Positions 36,372 through 46,078 are shown, counted from the first letter of the stretch. The stretch: DNA of 64,000 nt from Bradyrhizobium sp. CCBAU 53340 (GCF_015291645.1 NZ_CP030055.1:1240001-1304000), one strand, 5' to 3'. Notes: generated by a model not told the origin, from the letters alone. Program-made: numbers and translations.

Positions 36372-37295
36372 TCATTCCGACTTGGCGAACATCTCGACCA
36401 GGGTCTCGCGCAGCCAGCGCTGCGCCGGCACGGTGTCGTTGCGCTGGTGCCAGAACAGGCTGACGATGCGCGCCGGCGCTTTGAGCGGCAGCGGCATCGC
36501 ATGCAGGAACGGCGCGTGGCGCGACTGCGAACGGAGATCGCTCGGCAGCACGGCGATCAGATCGGTCTGGCGCACGATCTCATAGGCAGCGCTGTAATGA
36601 TTGACGGTTGCGACCAGATTGCGCGACAGCCCGCGCGAGGCGAGGAAGAGATCGTAAGTCGGCAGGCGCTTCCCGGCCAAGGTCACGTCGACATGCCCCG
36701 CGTTCAGGAATGTGCGCGTGCTCAGCCGCTTCTGGGCCGCGAGCGGGTGGCCCCGCCGCATGAAGCAGGCGTAGTCGACGGTCCAGAGCGAGCGTGAGCG
36801 AATGGCCGTCGGTTGTTGCGCCTCGTTGACATAGACGCTCAGCACGCAATCGACCCGATTGCCCTCGAGCTGATCGGCGATCTCCAGGATGGTGTTGGGC
36901 ACGGTGTGGACCCGTGCCTTGGGTGCGACCTCGCCGAGATGGTTCAGCAAATTCGGCATCACCAGCGAGGCGACATAATCCGACATCGACAGGGTGAACT
37001 CGGTCTGCGCGCGGGCGGGATCGAACACCTGTTCGTCGAGCGCGCTGCGGACGTTTTCCAGCGCCTCGCCGATCGGCTCCCAGAGAACGACGGCGCGCTG
37101 GGTCGGGCGGATCCCGGTGCCTGACCGCACGAACAGGGGATCGCCGAGCGCATCACGCAGGCGGGCGAGCGCGTTGCTGACGGCGGGCTGAGTCATCGTC
37201 AGCGCGCTCGCCGCGCGCGTGACGCTGCCCTCGGTCATCAACGCCTCGAAGACTTTCAGCAGGTTGAGGTCGAGCGCGCGGAAGGACAAGAACAT
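36372..37295 (-). CDS. LysR-family transcriptional regulator
   Basis: A 307-residue LysR protein of the NodD/PcaR-like branch: HTH LDLNLLKVFEALMTEGSVTRAA...TQPAVSNALARLRDALGDPLFVRSG. The effector domain includes SMSDYVASLVMPNLL and RVDCVLSVYVNEAQQ. It is convergent with the oxidoreductase operon (13 bp apart) and divergent from the MFS-GAF-amidohydrolase operon, which it probably regulates through the palindrome at 37316-37339. Confidence 0.9.
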   Translation of the reverse strand: MFLSFRALDLNLLKVFEALMTEGSVTRAASALTMTQPAVSNALARLRDALGDPLFVRSGTGIRPTQRAVVLWEPIGEALENVRSALDEQVFDPARAQTEFTLSMSDYVASLVMPNLLNHLGEVAPKARVHTVPNTILEIADQLEGNRVDCVLSVYVNEAQQPTAIRSRSLWTVDYACFMRRGHPLAAQKRLSTRTFLNAGHVDVTLAGKRLPTYDLFLASRGLSRNLVATVNHYSAAYEIVRQTDLIAVLPSDLRSQSRHAPFLHAMPLPLKAPARIVSLFWHQRNDTVPAQRWLRETLVEMFAKSE

Positions 37296-37315
37296 TCACC
37301 ACGGTGATGTACTAG

Positions 37316-37339
37316 ATCATCATTATAAATTATGACGAT
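37316..37339. promoter_or_regulatory. AT-rich imperfect palindrome in divergent LysR/MFS region
   Basis: A 24-bp imperfect palindrome, ATCATCATTATA facing AATTATGACGAT, matches at 9 of 12 paired positions. It stands 21 bp upstream of the LysR start and 74 bp before the MFS start. It is notably AT-rich for this genome and is a candidate LysR binding site overlapping the divergent promoters. Confidence 0.45.
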
Positions 37340-37412
37340 AACGTCATTCTGTCTATGATTTCCTCCCGAACGACAAGCGGGTGCCGGCCCGCGGGGATCG
37401 AGGGGGATATTC

Positions 37413-38771
37413 ATGTCGATGATATCGGCGCGCATCGAGCGCCTTCCGTTTGCACGCTTCCACACGCATCTGTTGCTGATGGGTGGGCTCGGCTACATGT
37501 TCGACGCGATGGACGCGGCGGTGCTGGCCTTCATTCTGCCGGTGCTGCGCACCGCGTGGAATCTGTCGAGCGTCCAGATCGGCGTGCTCGGCAGCAGCAC
37601 CTATATCGGCTTCCTGTTCGGCGCCCTGTTCGCCGGCATGCTCGGTGATCTCATTGGCCGCCGCGCCGTGATGATGTCGGCACTGGCGCTGTATTGCGCG
37701 GCCTCCATCGTCAGCGCGACGGTCGATACCTGGCCGGCGTTCTTCGTCGCCCGCATCGTGGCCGGAATGGGCACCGGCGCGGAGAGCGCGATCATTGCGC
37801 CCTATCTTGCGGAGTTCGTGGCACGGCGCTTCCGCGGCAGTTTCACCGGCTCGCTGGCCGGCTTCTTCTCCTTCGGCTTCGTCGCCGCGGCCTTGCTTGG
37901 CTACTTCATCGTGCCCTCGTATGACAACGGCTGGCGCATTGTGCTGGTGATCACGGCGGTGCCTGTTGTCATGCTGCTGTGGTGGCGACGCGCTCTGCCG
38001 GAATCGCCGCGCTGGCTTGAGAGCCGCGGACGGGAGAAGGAAGCCGAAGCCGTGCTCGACCGCATCGAGGCGGTCTTTGTGCGTGAGGGCCGTGTCCTGC
38101 CGCCGCCGGTGGTCGAAGTTGTCCCTCCCGCCGGGACCAGTGGAACGCTGCTGGCCAATTTCGCGGCGCTTCTGGCAGCGCGCCAGGCCCGCATCACCAT
38201 CATGACCTGGATCATGTGGCTTGCGATCACCTTCAGCTATTACTCCTTCTTCGTCTGGATCCCCGGCCTGCTGGTCCAGAACGGCATGAGCATCACCAAG
38301 AGCTTCGGCTATTCGATCGCGATCTACTGCGCGCAGATCCCGGGCTATTTCAGCGCCGCCTATTTCAACGAGCGCATCGGCCGGCAGGCGACGATTGCGA
38401 CCTACATGGTGCTCGGCGGCGTCAGCGCGCTCGGCCTTGCCTTCGCGCAGACGGACCAGCACATCATGGTGGCGGGCATTCTGCTGTCGCTGTTCATGAA
38501 CGGCACCTATGCCGGCGTCTATGCCTACACCGCCGAAGTGTTCCCGACCCCGATCAGAACCACAGGTGCCGGGCTTGCATCGGCGATCGGCCGCATCGGC
38601 GCGATCGTTTCGCCGATCCTGGTCGGCTATCTCTATCCCAATTTCGGCTTCGCCGGCGTGTTCGGCGTCACCACCACCGTGCTGCTGCTGGGGGCGGTCA
38701 CCGTCGTCCTGATGGGCGTGCCGACGCGCGGCCGCTCGCTGGAAGAAATCGCGGCGGGTGAAACCGCATGA
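37413..38771 (+). CDS. MFS transporter (metabolite:H+ symporter type)
   Basis: A 452-residue twelve-helix major-facilitator permease. The motif after TM2 is GMLGDLIGRRAVMMSAL, and TM4/5 carry RIVAGMGTGAESAIIAPYLAEF, as in sugar/aromatic-acid symporters. The second half has EVFPTPIRTTGAGLASAIGR. A central cytoplasmic loop (PRWLESRGREKEAEAVLDRI) is typical. GAGGGGG precedes the start. It heads a three-gene operon and probably imports the amidohydrolase substrate. The stop overlaps the GAF gene by 4 bp. Confidence 0.92.
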   Translation: MSMISARIERLPFARFHTHLLLMGGLGYMFDAMDAAVLAFILPVLRTAWNLSSVQIGVLGSSTYIGFLFGALFAGMLGDLIGRRAVMMSALALYCAASIVSATVDTWPAFFVARIVAGMGTGAESAIIAPYLAEFVARRFRGSFTGSLAGFFSFGFVAAALLGYFIVPSYDNGWRIVLVITAVPVVMLLWWRRALPESPRWLESRGREKEAEAVLDRIEAVFVREGRVLPPPVVEVVPPAGTSGTLLANFAALLAARQARITIMTWIMWLAITFSYYSFFVWIPGLLVQNGMSITKSFGYSIAIYCAQIPGYFSAAYFNERIGRQATIATYMVLGGVSALGLAFAQTDQHIMVAGILLSLFMNGTYAGVYAYTAEVFPTPIRTTGAGLASAIGRIGAIVSPILVGYLYPNFGFAGVFGVTTTVLLLGAVTVVLMGVPTRGRSLEEIAAGETA

Positions 38772-39265
38772 GACGGACCAGACGCCCGGCCGATCCGCTG
38801 CTCTGCGCCGTTGCGGCGGCACAGGACAGGGCGGATCAGCCGGGGGCGCTCTTTGCGGCGCTGGATGAAGCCCTGAAGTCGGCGATCGGGCACAAGCTGT
38901 TCACGATCCTGACCTACGACGGCGATACCTGCGAAGCCGCGCGGGTCTATTCCAATCGGCCGGGTCCATACCCCACCGGCGGGCGCAAGCGCCTCGCGCC
39001 GGGACCGTGGACAGAAGCCGTGCTCGATTCCGGCCAAGCCTATATCGGCCGGACGCAGGACGATCTGCGCACCGTGTTCCCCGATCATGAACTGATCGCT
39101 TCGCTTGACTGCGCCAGCGTGCTCAACATGCCGGTGCGCTGGCGGGGCCGAACGTTCGGCTCGCTCAATCTGCTTCACGAAGCCGGCTGGTACGACGAGG
39201 ACGACGTCGCCGCGTGTCTCCCGTTCGCCCAGCTCGCGCTGCCGGCGCTGCTTCCGATTGCCTGA
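38768..39265 (+). CDS. GAF domain-containing protein
   Basis: A 165-residue single-domain protein. ALDEALKSAIGHKLFTILTYD, then EAARVYSNRPGPYPTGGRK and the end segment CASVLNMPVRWRGRTFGSLN fit a GAF fold, which binds small molecules. There is no attached enzymatic or DNA-binding domain. Sitting translationally coupled between a permease and an amidohydrolase, it may sense or process the imported compound; this is speculative. Confidence 0.8.
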   Translation: MRRTRRPADPLLCAVAAAQDRADQPGALFAALDEALKSAIGHKLFTILTYDGDTCEAARVYSNRPGPYPTGGRKRLAPGPWTEAVLDSGQAYIGRTQDDLRTVFPDHELIASLDCASVLNMPVRWRGRTFGSLNLLHEAGWYDEDDVAACLPFAQLALPALLPIA

Positions 39266-39279
39266 CAGAGGACATCTCC

Positions 39280-40527
39280 ATGCCCAGCACTCTCTTCAAG
39301 AACGCCGCGCTGCTTGATCCGCTCCAGCCCGAATTGCTGACCGGCCACGACGTGCTGGTGGAGGATACCGTGATCAAGGAGGTCTCGGACCGTCCGATCC
39401 AGGCCAATGCAGATCGGACGATCGATCTCAAGGGCAAGACGTTGATGCCCGGCCTGATCGACCTGCACGTCCATACCATCGCCATCGAGCTCAACCTGGC
39501 GGCGCAGGCGAAAATGCCAAACGTCCTGGTGACGCTGCGTTCGACGCTGATTCTCAAGGGCATGCTGCGGCGAGGTTTTACGACCGTCCGCGATGCCGGC
39601 GGCGCCGGCCACGCGATGAAGCAGGCCATCGAGACCGGCCTGGCTGATGGTCCGCGTCTGTTCGTCTCGGGCCGTGCACTCAGTCAGACCGGCGGACATG
39701 GCGACGGCCGGGCCCGCTCGGACTATCTGGCCAGCGATTCCGTCTGTCCCTGCTGCGTGCGCGTCGGCGCGCTGGCGCGCGTTGCCGACGGCGTTGATGG
39801 CGTGCGCAAGGCGGTCCGCGAGGAGCTGCAGATGGGTGCCGACCAGATCAAGATCATGGCGTCCGGTGGCGTCGCCTCTCCGACCGATCCGGTCGGCGCC
39901 TTCGGCTACTCCGAGGACGAGATCCGCGCCATCGTCGACGAGGCGCAAGGGCGGCAGACCTATGTGCTCGCCCATGCCTACACCGCGGCTGCGATTGCGC
40001 GCGCTGTTCGCTGTGGCGTCCGTACCATCGAGCACGGCAATCTCATCGACGAGCCGACGGCGCGCCTGATGGCCGAGAAGGGCGCCTATGTGGTGCCGAC
40101 GCTTGTCACCTATGAAGCCTTGGCCAATGAGGGCGCGCAATACGGCCTGCCGCCGGAGAGCGTCGCCAAGATCGCCGACGTCCGCGATGCCGGCCTGCGC
40201 TCGCTCGAGATCTATCGCAAGGCCGGGGTGAAGATGGGGTACGGCAGCGATCTGCTCGGCCCGTCGCAGCGCCTCCAGAGCGAAGAGTTCCGCATCCGCG
40301 CCGAAATCCAGGGCGCGCGCGAGGTCATCGCCAGCGCGACCGTGATCGGAGCCGAGGTGCTCGGCATGGAGGGCAAGCTCGGCCGGATTGTGCCCGACGC
40401 GCTCGCGGATCTGCTCGTGGTCGACGGCAATCCGCTTCGCGACGTTAGCTGCCTGCTCGGCCAGGGCGAGCACATTCCGCTGGTGATGAAGGCGGGGAAG
40501 GTTCAGTTCGACAGGCTGGCGGCGTAG
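39280..40527 (+). CDS. Metal-dependent amidohydrolase (Xaa-Pro dipeptidase/imidazolonepropionase-like)
   Basis: A 415-residue binuclear-metal amidohydrolase. GLIDLHVHT supplies His63 and His65, QIKIMASGG has the likely carboxylated Lys191, LAHAYT His232, IEHGN His252 and YGSDLLG Asp324. This pattern is typical of COG1228 enzymes that cleave acyl-amino acids, Xaa-Arg/Lys dipeptides or ochratoxin-like amides. AGAGGA precedes the ATG. It is the last gene of the MFS-GAF operon, 14 bp after the GAF gene. Substrate is not predictable from sequence alone. Confidence 0.88.
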   Translation: MPSTLFKNAALLDPLQPELLTGHDVLVEDTVIKEVSDRPIQANADRTIDLKGKTLMPGLIDLHVHTIAIELNLAAQAKMPNVLVTLRSTLILKGMLRRGFTTVRDAGGAGHAMKQAIETGLADGPRLFVSGRALSQTGGHGDGRARSDYLASDSVCPCCVRVGALARVADGVDGVRKAVREELQMGADQIKIMASGGVASPTDPVGAFGYSEDEIRAIVDEAQGRQTYVLAHAYTAAAIARAVRCGVRTIEHGNLIDEPTARLMAEKGAYVVPTLVTYEALANEGAQYGLPPESVAKIADVRDAGLRSLEIYRKAGVKMGYGSDLLGPSQRLQSEEFRIRAEIQGAREVIASATVIGAEVLGMEGKLGRIVPDALADLLVVDGNPLRDVSCLLGQGEHIPLVMKAGKVQFDRLAA

Positions 40528-40662
40528 CCGCTGGCCTCGCCGGCAGCATGCCTTGATCTTGCCGCCCGGCCGGATTATGAGCGAGGCTCTCATCAAGGAT
40601 ATCGGTAGCCATGGATTTCACCCCGATCGCAACGCCCATCCGCATTGCTCACGGGGAATTCC

Positions 40663-42276
40663 ATGCCTGCTTCCATCATCCTATCGCGCTTGTCGCTGTC
40701 CACACCTGACGGCCGCTCTCTCCTTTCCAGCATCGATCTGACCTTCCGCGCGGAACGCGCCGGCCTCGTCGGCCGCAACGGCGTCGGCAAGACAACTCTG
40801 CTTGCCGCGATCACCGGCGAGCATGTTCCGCAGTCGGGGCACGCGATTGTCGACGGATCCGTCGGACTCCTGCGCCAGGACGCTCAACTTCGTCCGGATG
40901 CGACGGTCGTCGACCTCTTCGGCGCGCGCGATGCTCTGAACGCGCTCCGCCGTGCCGAGCGCGGCGAAGCTTCGGCAGATGATGTTGCCGAGGTCGACTG
41001 GACCCTCGAGACGCGGCTCGCGTCCGCTCTTGCCCGGGTTGGTTTCGATGTCGCGCCCGACGCCGCATTGGACCGCTTATCGGGTGGGCAGGTGACGCGC
41101 GTTCGTCTGGCGGCACTGCTCTTTACGGAACCAGACTTTCTGCTGCTGGATGAGCCCACCAACAATCTCGATCGGAACGGTCGTCTCGCCATCATCGATC
41201 TGCTCGCAAGCTGGCGCGGAGGCGCGATTGTGGTGAGCCATGACCGGGCCCTGCTCGAGACCATGGACGCCATCGTCGAGCTGACCTCGCTCGGGGCCAC
41301 GCGCTATGGCGGCAATTGGAGCAGCTATCATGCGCAGAAGGCCGTCGAGCTTGCCGCCGTCAGGCACGACCTCGCGCATGCCGAGAAGCATCTTTCCGAG
41401 ATCGACGGCAAGGCGCAGGAGGCCGCCGAACGCAAGGCCCGCAAGGACAGCGGCGGCAGGAAGAAGCGCGCCAAAGGCGACATGCCGCGGATTCTGGCTG
41501 GCGCACGCCGGGACCGCAGCGAAGACAGCGGCGGCAGGACCGCGCAGATTACCGAGCGGCGACGCGCGGAGGCGCTTGATGCGGTCGACGCCGCGCGCCG
41601 GCGCATCGAGATCCTTCAGCCGCTGTCGGTGAAACTAGCCTCGACCCAGCTGCCGGTGGGGAGGGAGGTGGTGTCGATTGACCGCGCCAGTGCGGGCTAT
41701 CGGCCGGAGCGACCCGTGTTGCGCGATGTATCGCTCACCATCGTCGGTCCGGAGCGCGTCGCGATTGTCGGGCCCAATGGCTCCGGCAAGACGACGCTGC
41801 TGAAACTCATTGCGGGCAAGTTGCGCCCGTTCGCCGGCAGCGTGCGGGTCAGGCCGGACTTCGCGCTGTTCGACCAGAAGGTCAGCCTGCTCGATCCCGC
41901 GATCTCGATCTTCGACAACTTTGGGCGCCTCAATCCAAGAGCCGGCGTGAATGAATGCCGTGCCGCCCTGGCGCGCTTCATGTTTCGCGCCGATGCGGCC
42001 TTGCAAGAGGTCGGCAGCTTGAGCGGCGGCCAGCTGTTTCGCGCGGGCCTTGCCTGCGTGCTGGGCGGAGCGACGCCGCCGTCCCTGCTGATCCTGGACG
42101 AGCCGACCAATCATCTGGATCTCGAGTCCATCGCAGCCGTCGAAGCGGGCTTGAGCGCCTATGACGGCGCGCTGCTCGTCGTCAGCCATGACGAGACGTT
42201 CCTGCAGGCGATCGGGATCACGCGGCGGCTCGACCTTGGCGACGTCGATCGATTGTTCGGTTTGGCTGAACAATGA
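40663..42276 (+). CDS. ABC-F family ATPase
   Basis: A 537-residue soluble protein with two ABC domains and no membrane part, as in translation-acting ABC-F factors. First domain: Walker A GRNGVGKTT, signature LSGGQVTRVRLAAL, Walker B FLLLDEPTNNLD. Second: GPNGSGKTT, LSGGQLFRAGLACVL and LLILDEPTNHLD. A charged linker rich in Lys/Arg (about residues 240-300) separates them. GGGGA precedes the ATG at 40663; an in-frame start six codons earlier was rejected. A role at the ribosome is known for the family; resistance is not implied. Confidence 0.9.
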   Translation: MPASIILSRLSLSTPDGRSLLSSIDLTFRAERAGLVGRNGVGKTTLLAAITGEHVPQSGHAIVDGSVGLLRQDAQLRPDATVVDLFGARDALNALRRAERGEASADDVAEVDWTLETRLASALARVGFDVAPDAALDRLSGGQVTRVRLAALLFTEPDFLLLDEPTNNLDRNGRLAIIDLLASWRGGAIVVSHDRALLETMDAIVELTSLGATRYGGNWSSYHAQKAVELAAVRHDLAHAEKHLSEIDGKAQEAAERKARKDSGGRKKRAKGDMPRILAGARRDRSEDSGGRTAQITERRRAEALDAVDAARRRIEILQPLSVKLASTQLPVGREVVSIDRASAGYRPERPVLRDVSLTIVGPERVAIVGPNGSGKTTLLKLIAGKLRPFAGSVRVRPDFALFDQKVSLLDPAISIFDNFGRLNPRAGVNECRAALARFMFRADAALQEVGSLSGGQLFRAGLACVLGGATPPSLLILDEPTNHLDLESIAAVEAGLSAYDGALLVVSHDETFLQAIGITRRLDLGDVDRLFGLAEQ

Positions 42277-42367
42277 TGCCGACCGGCGGCTGATTATCTT
42301 TCGTCGGAGAAAGGGCAAATCCTCCCGTGTCATCCGCAGGCAGCGGCCGGCAATCACGGAGAACGCA

Positions 42368-43108
42368 ATGTCCAACGCAAACAAGAAAGTCGCCATCGTC
42401 ACCGGAGGCTCGCGCGGCATCGGCGCGGCGATCGCCGAACGGCTTGCCGGCGACGGCTTTGCCGTCGTCATCAATTATGCCGGCAATGCCGCTGAAGCGG
42501 AGGCGTTGGCCGGAAAGATCGCGCAGGCCGGCGGCCGGGCCATCACCGCGCAAGCCGATGTCAGCAACCCGGGCGCCGTGGCGCGGATGTTCGATGTGGC
42601 CGAGAGCGCGTTCGGCGGCGTCGACGTGCTCGTCAACAATGCCGGCGTCATGCGGCTCGCGGCGCTCGCGGATGCCGACGATGGTGCCTTCGACAGCCAG
42701 ATCGCGATCAATCTGAAGGGTAGCTTCAACACGCTGCGCGAGGCGGCGCGGCGGCTGCGCAATGGCGGCCGCATCGTCAATCTGTCGTCGAGCCAGGCCG
42801 GCATCCTGTCTCCGACCTACGGCATTTATGCCGCGACCAAGGCGGCGGTCGAAGCCTTGACGCATGTGCTGGCCAAGGAGCTGCGCGGGCGCAATATCAC
42901 CGTGAATGCGGTGGCACCTGGACCGACTGCCACAAAACTGTTCTTGGATGGCAAGTCGAAGGAGTTGGTCGACCACCTCGCCAAGCTCGCGCCGCTGGAG
43001 CGGCTTGGCGAGCCCGAGGACGTCGCTGCCGCAGTTGCGTTCCTTGCAGGTTCTGATGGTGGCTGGATCAATGGGCAGGTGCTGCGCGCCAATGGCGGGA
43101 TCATCTGA
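42368..43108 (+). CDS. SDR family oxidoreductase
   Basis: A 246-residue classical short-chain dehydrogenase/reductase. The cofactor motif is TGGSRGIG (residues 12-19), then NNAGVM, SSSQAG with the catalytic Ser, and YAATK with Tyr154 and Lys158. The residue after beta-2 (NYAGN) suggests NADP preference. GGAG precedes the start. It stands alone after the ABC-F gene. A perfect 22-bp palindrome covers its stop codon. Confidence 0.92.
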   Translation: MSNANKKVAIVTGGSRGIGAAIAERLAGDGFAVVINYAGNAAEAEALAGKIAQAGGRAITAQADVSNPGAVARMFDVAESAFGGVDVLVNNAGVMRLAALADADDGAFDSQIAINLKGSFNTLREAARRLRNGGRIVNLSSSQAGILSPTYGIYAATKAAVEALTHVLAKELRGRNITVNAVAPGPTATKLFLDGKSKELVDHLAKLAPLERLGEPEDVAAAVAFLAGSDGGWINGQVLRANGGII

Positions 43109-43138
43109 TCCCGCCGCCTGTTCCGGATAAGGCTCAAA

Positions 43139-43170
43139 TACCCGACGCTCTGCCCCCAGCGCGTCGGGTA
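43139..43170. terminator. Hairpin between convergent SDR and dctA genes
   Basis: TACCCGACGC at 43139-43148 is perfectly complementary to GCGTCGGGTA at 43161-43170, with a 12-base loop. There is no T run on either strand, but the position between two convergent genes suggests a bidirectional transcript end or RNA-stabilising structure. Confidence 0.5.
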
Positions 43171-43296
43171 GAAAGAATGAGTATCAATCGGTGATCCCAA
43201 CGCCATCGTTGTGACGCGTGCCTCACCGATTTACCACTCCGGGAAACTACCGCAATGGAACCGGCTGCGACTGCCTTCGATCTCCAAGGCGCGCCT

Positions 43297-44625
43297 CTAC
43301 GCTGTTCCGCCAGGCTCCAGCGCTTCGCCCATCTCCAGCGGATGTGCCATGGTCTCATGCAGCGCGTCGCGATCGAGCTCTCCTTCCGAGATGCTGATGA
43401 CGACGCAGGCGACGCCGTTGCCGATCAAGTTGGTCAGCGCCCGGCACTCGCTCATGAACTTGTCGATGCCGACCAGGATCGCGATCGACTGGATCGGAAT
43501 GTCAGGCACGATCGAGAGCGTCGCTGCGAGCGTGATGAAGCCGGCGCCGGTCACGCCAGAGGCACCCTTCGAAGTGATCATGGCGATGCCCAGAATGCCG
43601 AGTTCCTGCCAGATCGTCAGATGCGTATTGGTCGCCTGCGCCAGGAACAGCGTTGCCAGCGTCATGTAGATGTTGGTGCCGTCAAGGTTGAAGCTGTAGC
43701 CGGTCGGAACAACGAGACCGACAACGGAACGCGAGGCGCCGAGATGCTCCATCTTCTGGATCATTTGCGGCAGCACCGTTTCCGACGATGAGGTCCCGAG
43801 CACGATCAAGAGCTCGTCCTTGATATAGGCGATGAAGCGCAGGATCGAGAAGCCGGCCAGCCGCGCGATCGAACCCAGCACGATCAGCACGAACAGGATG
43901 CTGGTGAGATAGAACGTGCCGATCAGGGCGGCGAGGTTGAGCAGCGAGCCGAGGCCGTAGGCGCCCACGGTGAACGCCATGGCGCCGAACGCACCGATCG
44001 GCGCTACGCGCACGATGATGCGAATGATGCCGAAGAACATCTTTGCGGCCTTATCGACCGCCTCCGCGATCGGCTCGCCCGCCCCGCCGAGGAACGCGAT
44101 GGCGAATCCGGAGAGGATCGAAACCAGCAGTACCTGCAGCAGGTCGCCGCGTGCAATCGCACCGAAATAGCTGTCGGGGATGATTCCCATCAGGTGAGCG
44201 ACAATGCCGTCCTCCTTGGCCTTGGTGACATAGGTCGCCACCGACTTCGGATCGATCGTGGCAGGGTCGATGTTGAAGCCGTGCCCAGGCTGCAGCACCT
44301 CGCCGACCAGGAGGCCGACCGCCAGCGCCACGGTCGAGACCGACTCGAAATAGATCAGCGACTTCAGTCCGACCCGGCCGACCCGCTTGAGGTCGCCCAT
44401 CGAGGAGATGCCGTGCACCACGGTGCAAAAGATCACCGACGCGATCATCATCTTGATCAGTGCAATGAAGCCGTCGCCGAGCGGCTTCAAGGCCTTGCCG
44501 AGATCTGGATAGAAATAGCCGATCAGGACCCCGAGTGCGATCGCGATCAGCACCTGGACGTAGAGGATCTTGTACCAGGGCTGGTGCCGGCGGCGAATGG
44601 CTGGCTGGATTGCGATCTGTGTCAT
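43297..44625 (-). CDS. dctA: C4-dicarboxylate transporter DctA
   Basis: A 442-residue DAACS symporter importing succinate, malate and fumarate with protons. Family hallmarks are [17 protein letters not shown] (TM1), then [19 protein letters not shown], the serine-rich reentrant loop [34 protein letters not shown] and [20 protein letters not shown]. In rhizobia this transporter feeds bacteroids. No dctBD genes are adjacent and no sigma-54 motif was found upstream, unlike the classical rhizobial locus. Two 13-bp direct repeats lie 27-51 bp before the start. Confidence 0.95.
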   Translation of the reverse strand: MTQIAIQPAIRRRHQPWYKILYVQVLIAIALGVLIGYFYPDLGKALKPLGDGFIALIKMMIASVIFCTVVHGISSMGDLKRVGRVGLKSLIYFESVSTVALAVGLLVGEVLQPGHGFNIDPATIDPKSVATYVTKAKEDGIVAHLMGIIPDSYFGAIARGDLLQVLLVSILSGFAIAFLGGAGEPIAEAVDKAAKMFFGIIRIIVRVAPIGAFGAMAFTVGAYGLGSLLNLAALIGTFYLTSILFVLIVLGSIARLAGFSILRFIAYIKDELLIVLGTSSSETVLPQMIQKMEHLGASRSVVGLVVPTGYSFNLDGTNIYMTLATLFLAQATNTHLTIWQELGILGIAMITSKGASGVTGAGFITLAATLSIVPDIPIQSIAILVGIDKFMSECRALTNLIGNGVACVVISISEGELDRDALHETMAHPLEMGEALEPGGTA

Positions 44626-44651
44626 AGAATGAGTCTCGGAACGCGTTGATC

Positions 44652-44676
44652 TTGTGACTTACATTGTGACTTACAT
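44652..44676. promoter_or_regulatory. Tandem direct repeat TTGTGACTTACAT upstream of dctA
   Basis: Two copies of TTGTGACTTACAT with a 12-base period (44652-44664 and 44664-44676) lie in the 133-bp region between divergent dctA and the UraA-type permease gene. Tandem sites near a promoter suggest a regulator binding on nearly the same helix face. Confidence 0.45.
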
Positions 44677-44758
44677 CATGTGTTGACCGCAGCATAAGCA
44701 ACAATCACATTTTGGTCTGTTTGCACGCGATCAATCGCTGCACCGCAATGGGGGGAAC

Positions 44759-46078
44759 ATGTCGAACGCAACCGGCGCGAACGAGCAGACGGAGAGCTAT
44801 TTTCCGCGTTGGACGCTCAAGACCTCGGGCGTCATCATGCCTGAGGAACGGCTGTCATGGGGCCAAACCATCATCTCCGGTCTCCAGCATTGCGTCGCCA
44901 TGTCTGGCTCGACGATCATCGCGCCGCTCCTGATGGGCTTCGATCCCAATGTGGCGGTGCTGTTCTCCGGCATCGGCACGCTGATCTTCTTCGTCATCGT
45001 CGCCGGGCGCGTGCCGAGCTACCTCGGTTCGAGCTTCGCATTCATCGCCGTCGTCCTCGCCGCCACCGGCTATGCCGGGCACGGGCCGAACCCGAACATC
45101 TCGGTTGCGCTCGGCGGCATCGTCGGCGCCGGCGTGCTGTACGGCGTGATCGCGCTGATCGTGATGTGGTCAGGCATCGGCTGGGTCGAGCGCTTGATGC
45201 CGCCGGCGGTCACCGGCGCCGTGGTCGCCGCGATCGGTCTCAACCTCGCGCCCGTCGCGGTCAAGGCGGTGAGCGCCAATGCGTTCGACACCTGGATCGG
45301 GCTTGCGACCGTTCTGATGATCGGCGTGGTCGCTGTTGGCGCGCCCGGTCTGTGGCGCCGCCTGCCGATCATCCTGGGGGCGATCGGCGGATATCTTCTG
45401 TACCTGCTGTTTGCGAACGGGCTCGGCTTCGGCAAGCCGATCGACTTCGCGCAACTTTCGGCGGCGCCATGGTTCGGCCTGCCGAACTTCACCACGCCGA
45501 CATTCCACGCCGATGCCATCTTCCTGATCGCGCCGGTTGCGGTCATCCTCGTTGCCGAGAACCTCGGTCACATCAAGGCCGTCGGCGCCATGACGGGGCG
45601 AAGCCTCGATGCCTATCTCGGTCGTGCTCTGTTCGCCGACAGCCTCGCGACGATCGTGGCCGCCTGCGGCGGCGGCACCGGCGTCACCACCTATGCCGAG
45701 AACATCGGCGTCATGGCAGCGACGAAGGTGTACTCGACCCTGCTGTTCGCCTTCGCCGCCACGGTGTCGATCCTGCTCGGCTTCTCGCCGAAATTCGGCG
45801 CGCTGATCCTGTCGATCCCGGGGCCCGTCATCGGCGGCCTGTCGATCGTGCTGTTCGGATTGATCGCGGCGATGGCGGGCCGGATCTGGGTCGAGAACAA
45901 GGTCGACTTCGCCAATCCGGCGAACCTGATCACCGTCGCGGTCGCGCTGACCGCGGGCGCCGGCGATCTCACGCTCAAGTTCGGCGCGTTCACGATCGGC
46001 GGAATCGGCACCGCGACCTTCGGCGCGATTATCCTGTATCAGATTCTGACCTCGTCGATCGCGCGCCGCGCAGAATGA
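44759..46078 (+). CDS. Uracil/purine permease (NCS2, UraA/RutG-like)
   Basis: A 439-residue NCS2 nucleobase:cation symporter with about 14 TM helices. RLSWGQTIISGLQHCVAMSG is the family start, LMPPAVTGAVVAAIGLNLAP and VAENLGHIKAVGAMTGR (TM8 Glu) bind the base, and ACGGGTGVTTYAENIGVMAAT is the signature. Most similar in pattern to UraA/RutG, so uracil or a related pyrimidine is the likely substrate. GGGGGG precedes the ATG. It is divergent from dctA and not next to rut genes. Confidence 0.92.
   Translation: MSNATGANEQTESYFPRWTLKTSGVIMPEERLSWGQTIISGLQHCVAMSGSTIIAPLLMGFDPNVAVLFSGIGTLIFFVIVAGRVPSYLGSSFAFIAVVLAATGYAGHGPNPNISVALGGIVGAGVLYGVIALIVMWSGIGWVERLMPPAVTGAVVAAIGLNLAPVAVKAVSANAFDTWIGLATVLMIGVVAVGAPGLWRRLPIILGAIGGYLLYLLFANGLGFGKPIDFAQLSAAPWFGLPNFTTPTFHADAIFLIAPVAVILVAENLGHIKAVGAMTGRSLDAYLGRALFADSLATIVAACGGGTGVTTYAENIGVMAATKVYSTLLFAFAATVSILLGFSPKFGALILSIPGPVIGGLSIVLFGLIAAMAGRIWVENKVDFANPANLITVAVALTAGAGDLTLKFGAFTIGGIGTATFGAIILYQILTSSIARRAE

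Noticed and set aside
40663..42276. ABC-F gene as an antibiotic resistance determinant
   Set aside because: ABC-F proteins are mostly housekeeping translation factors; no resistance-type context or diagnostic linker can be shown.
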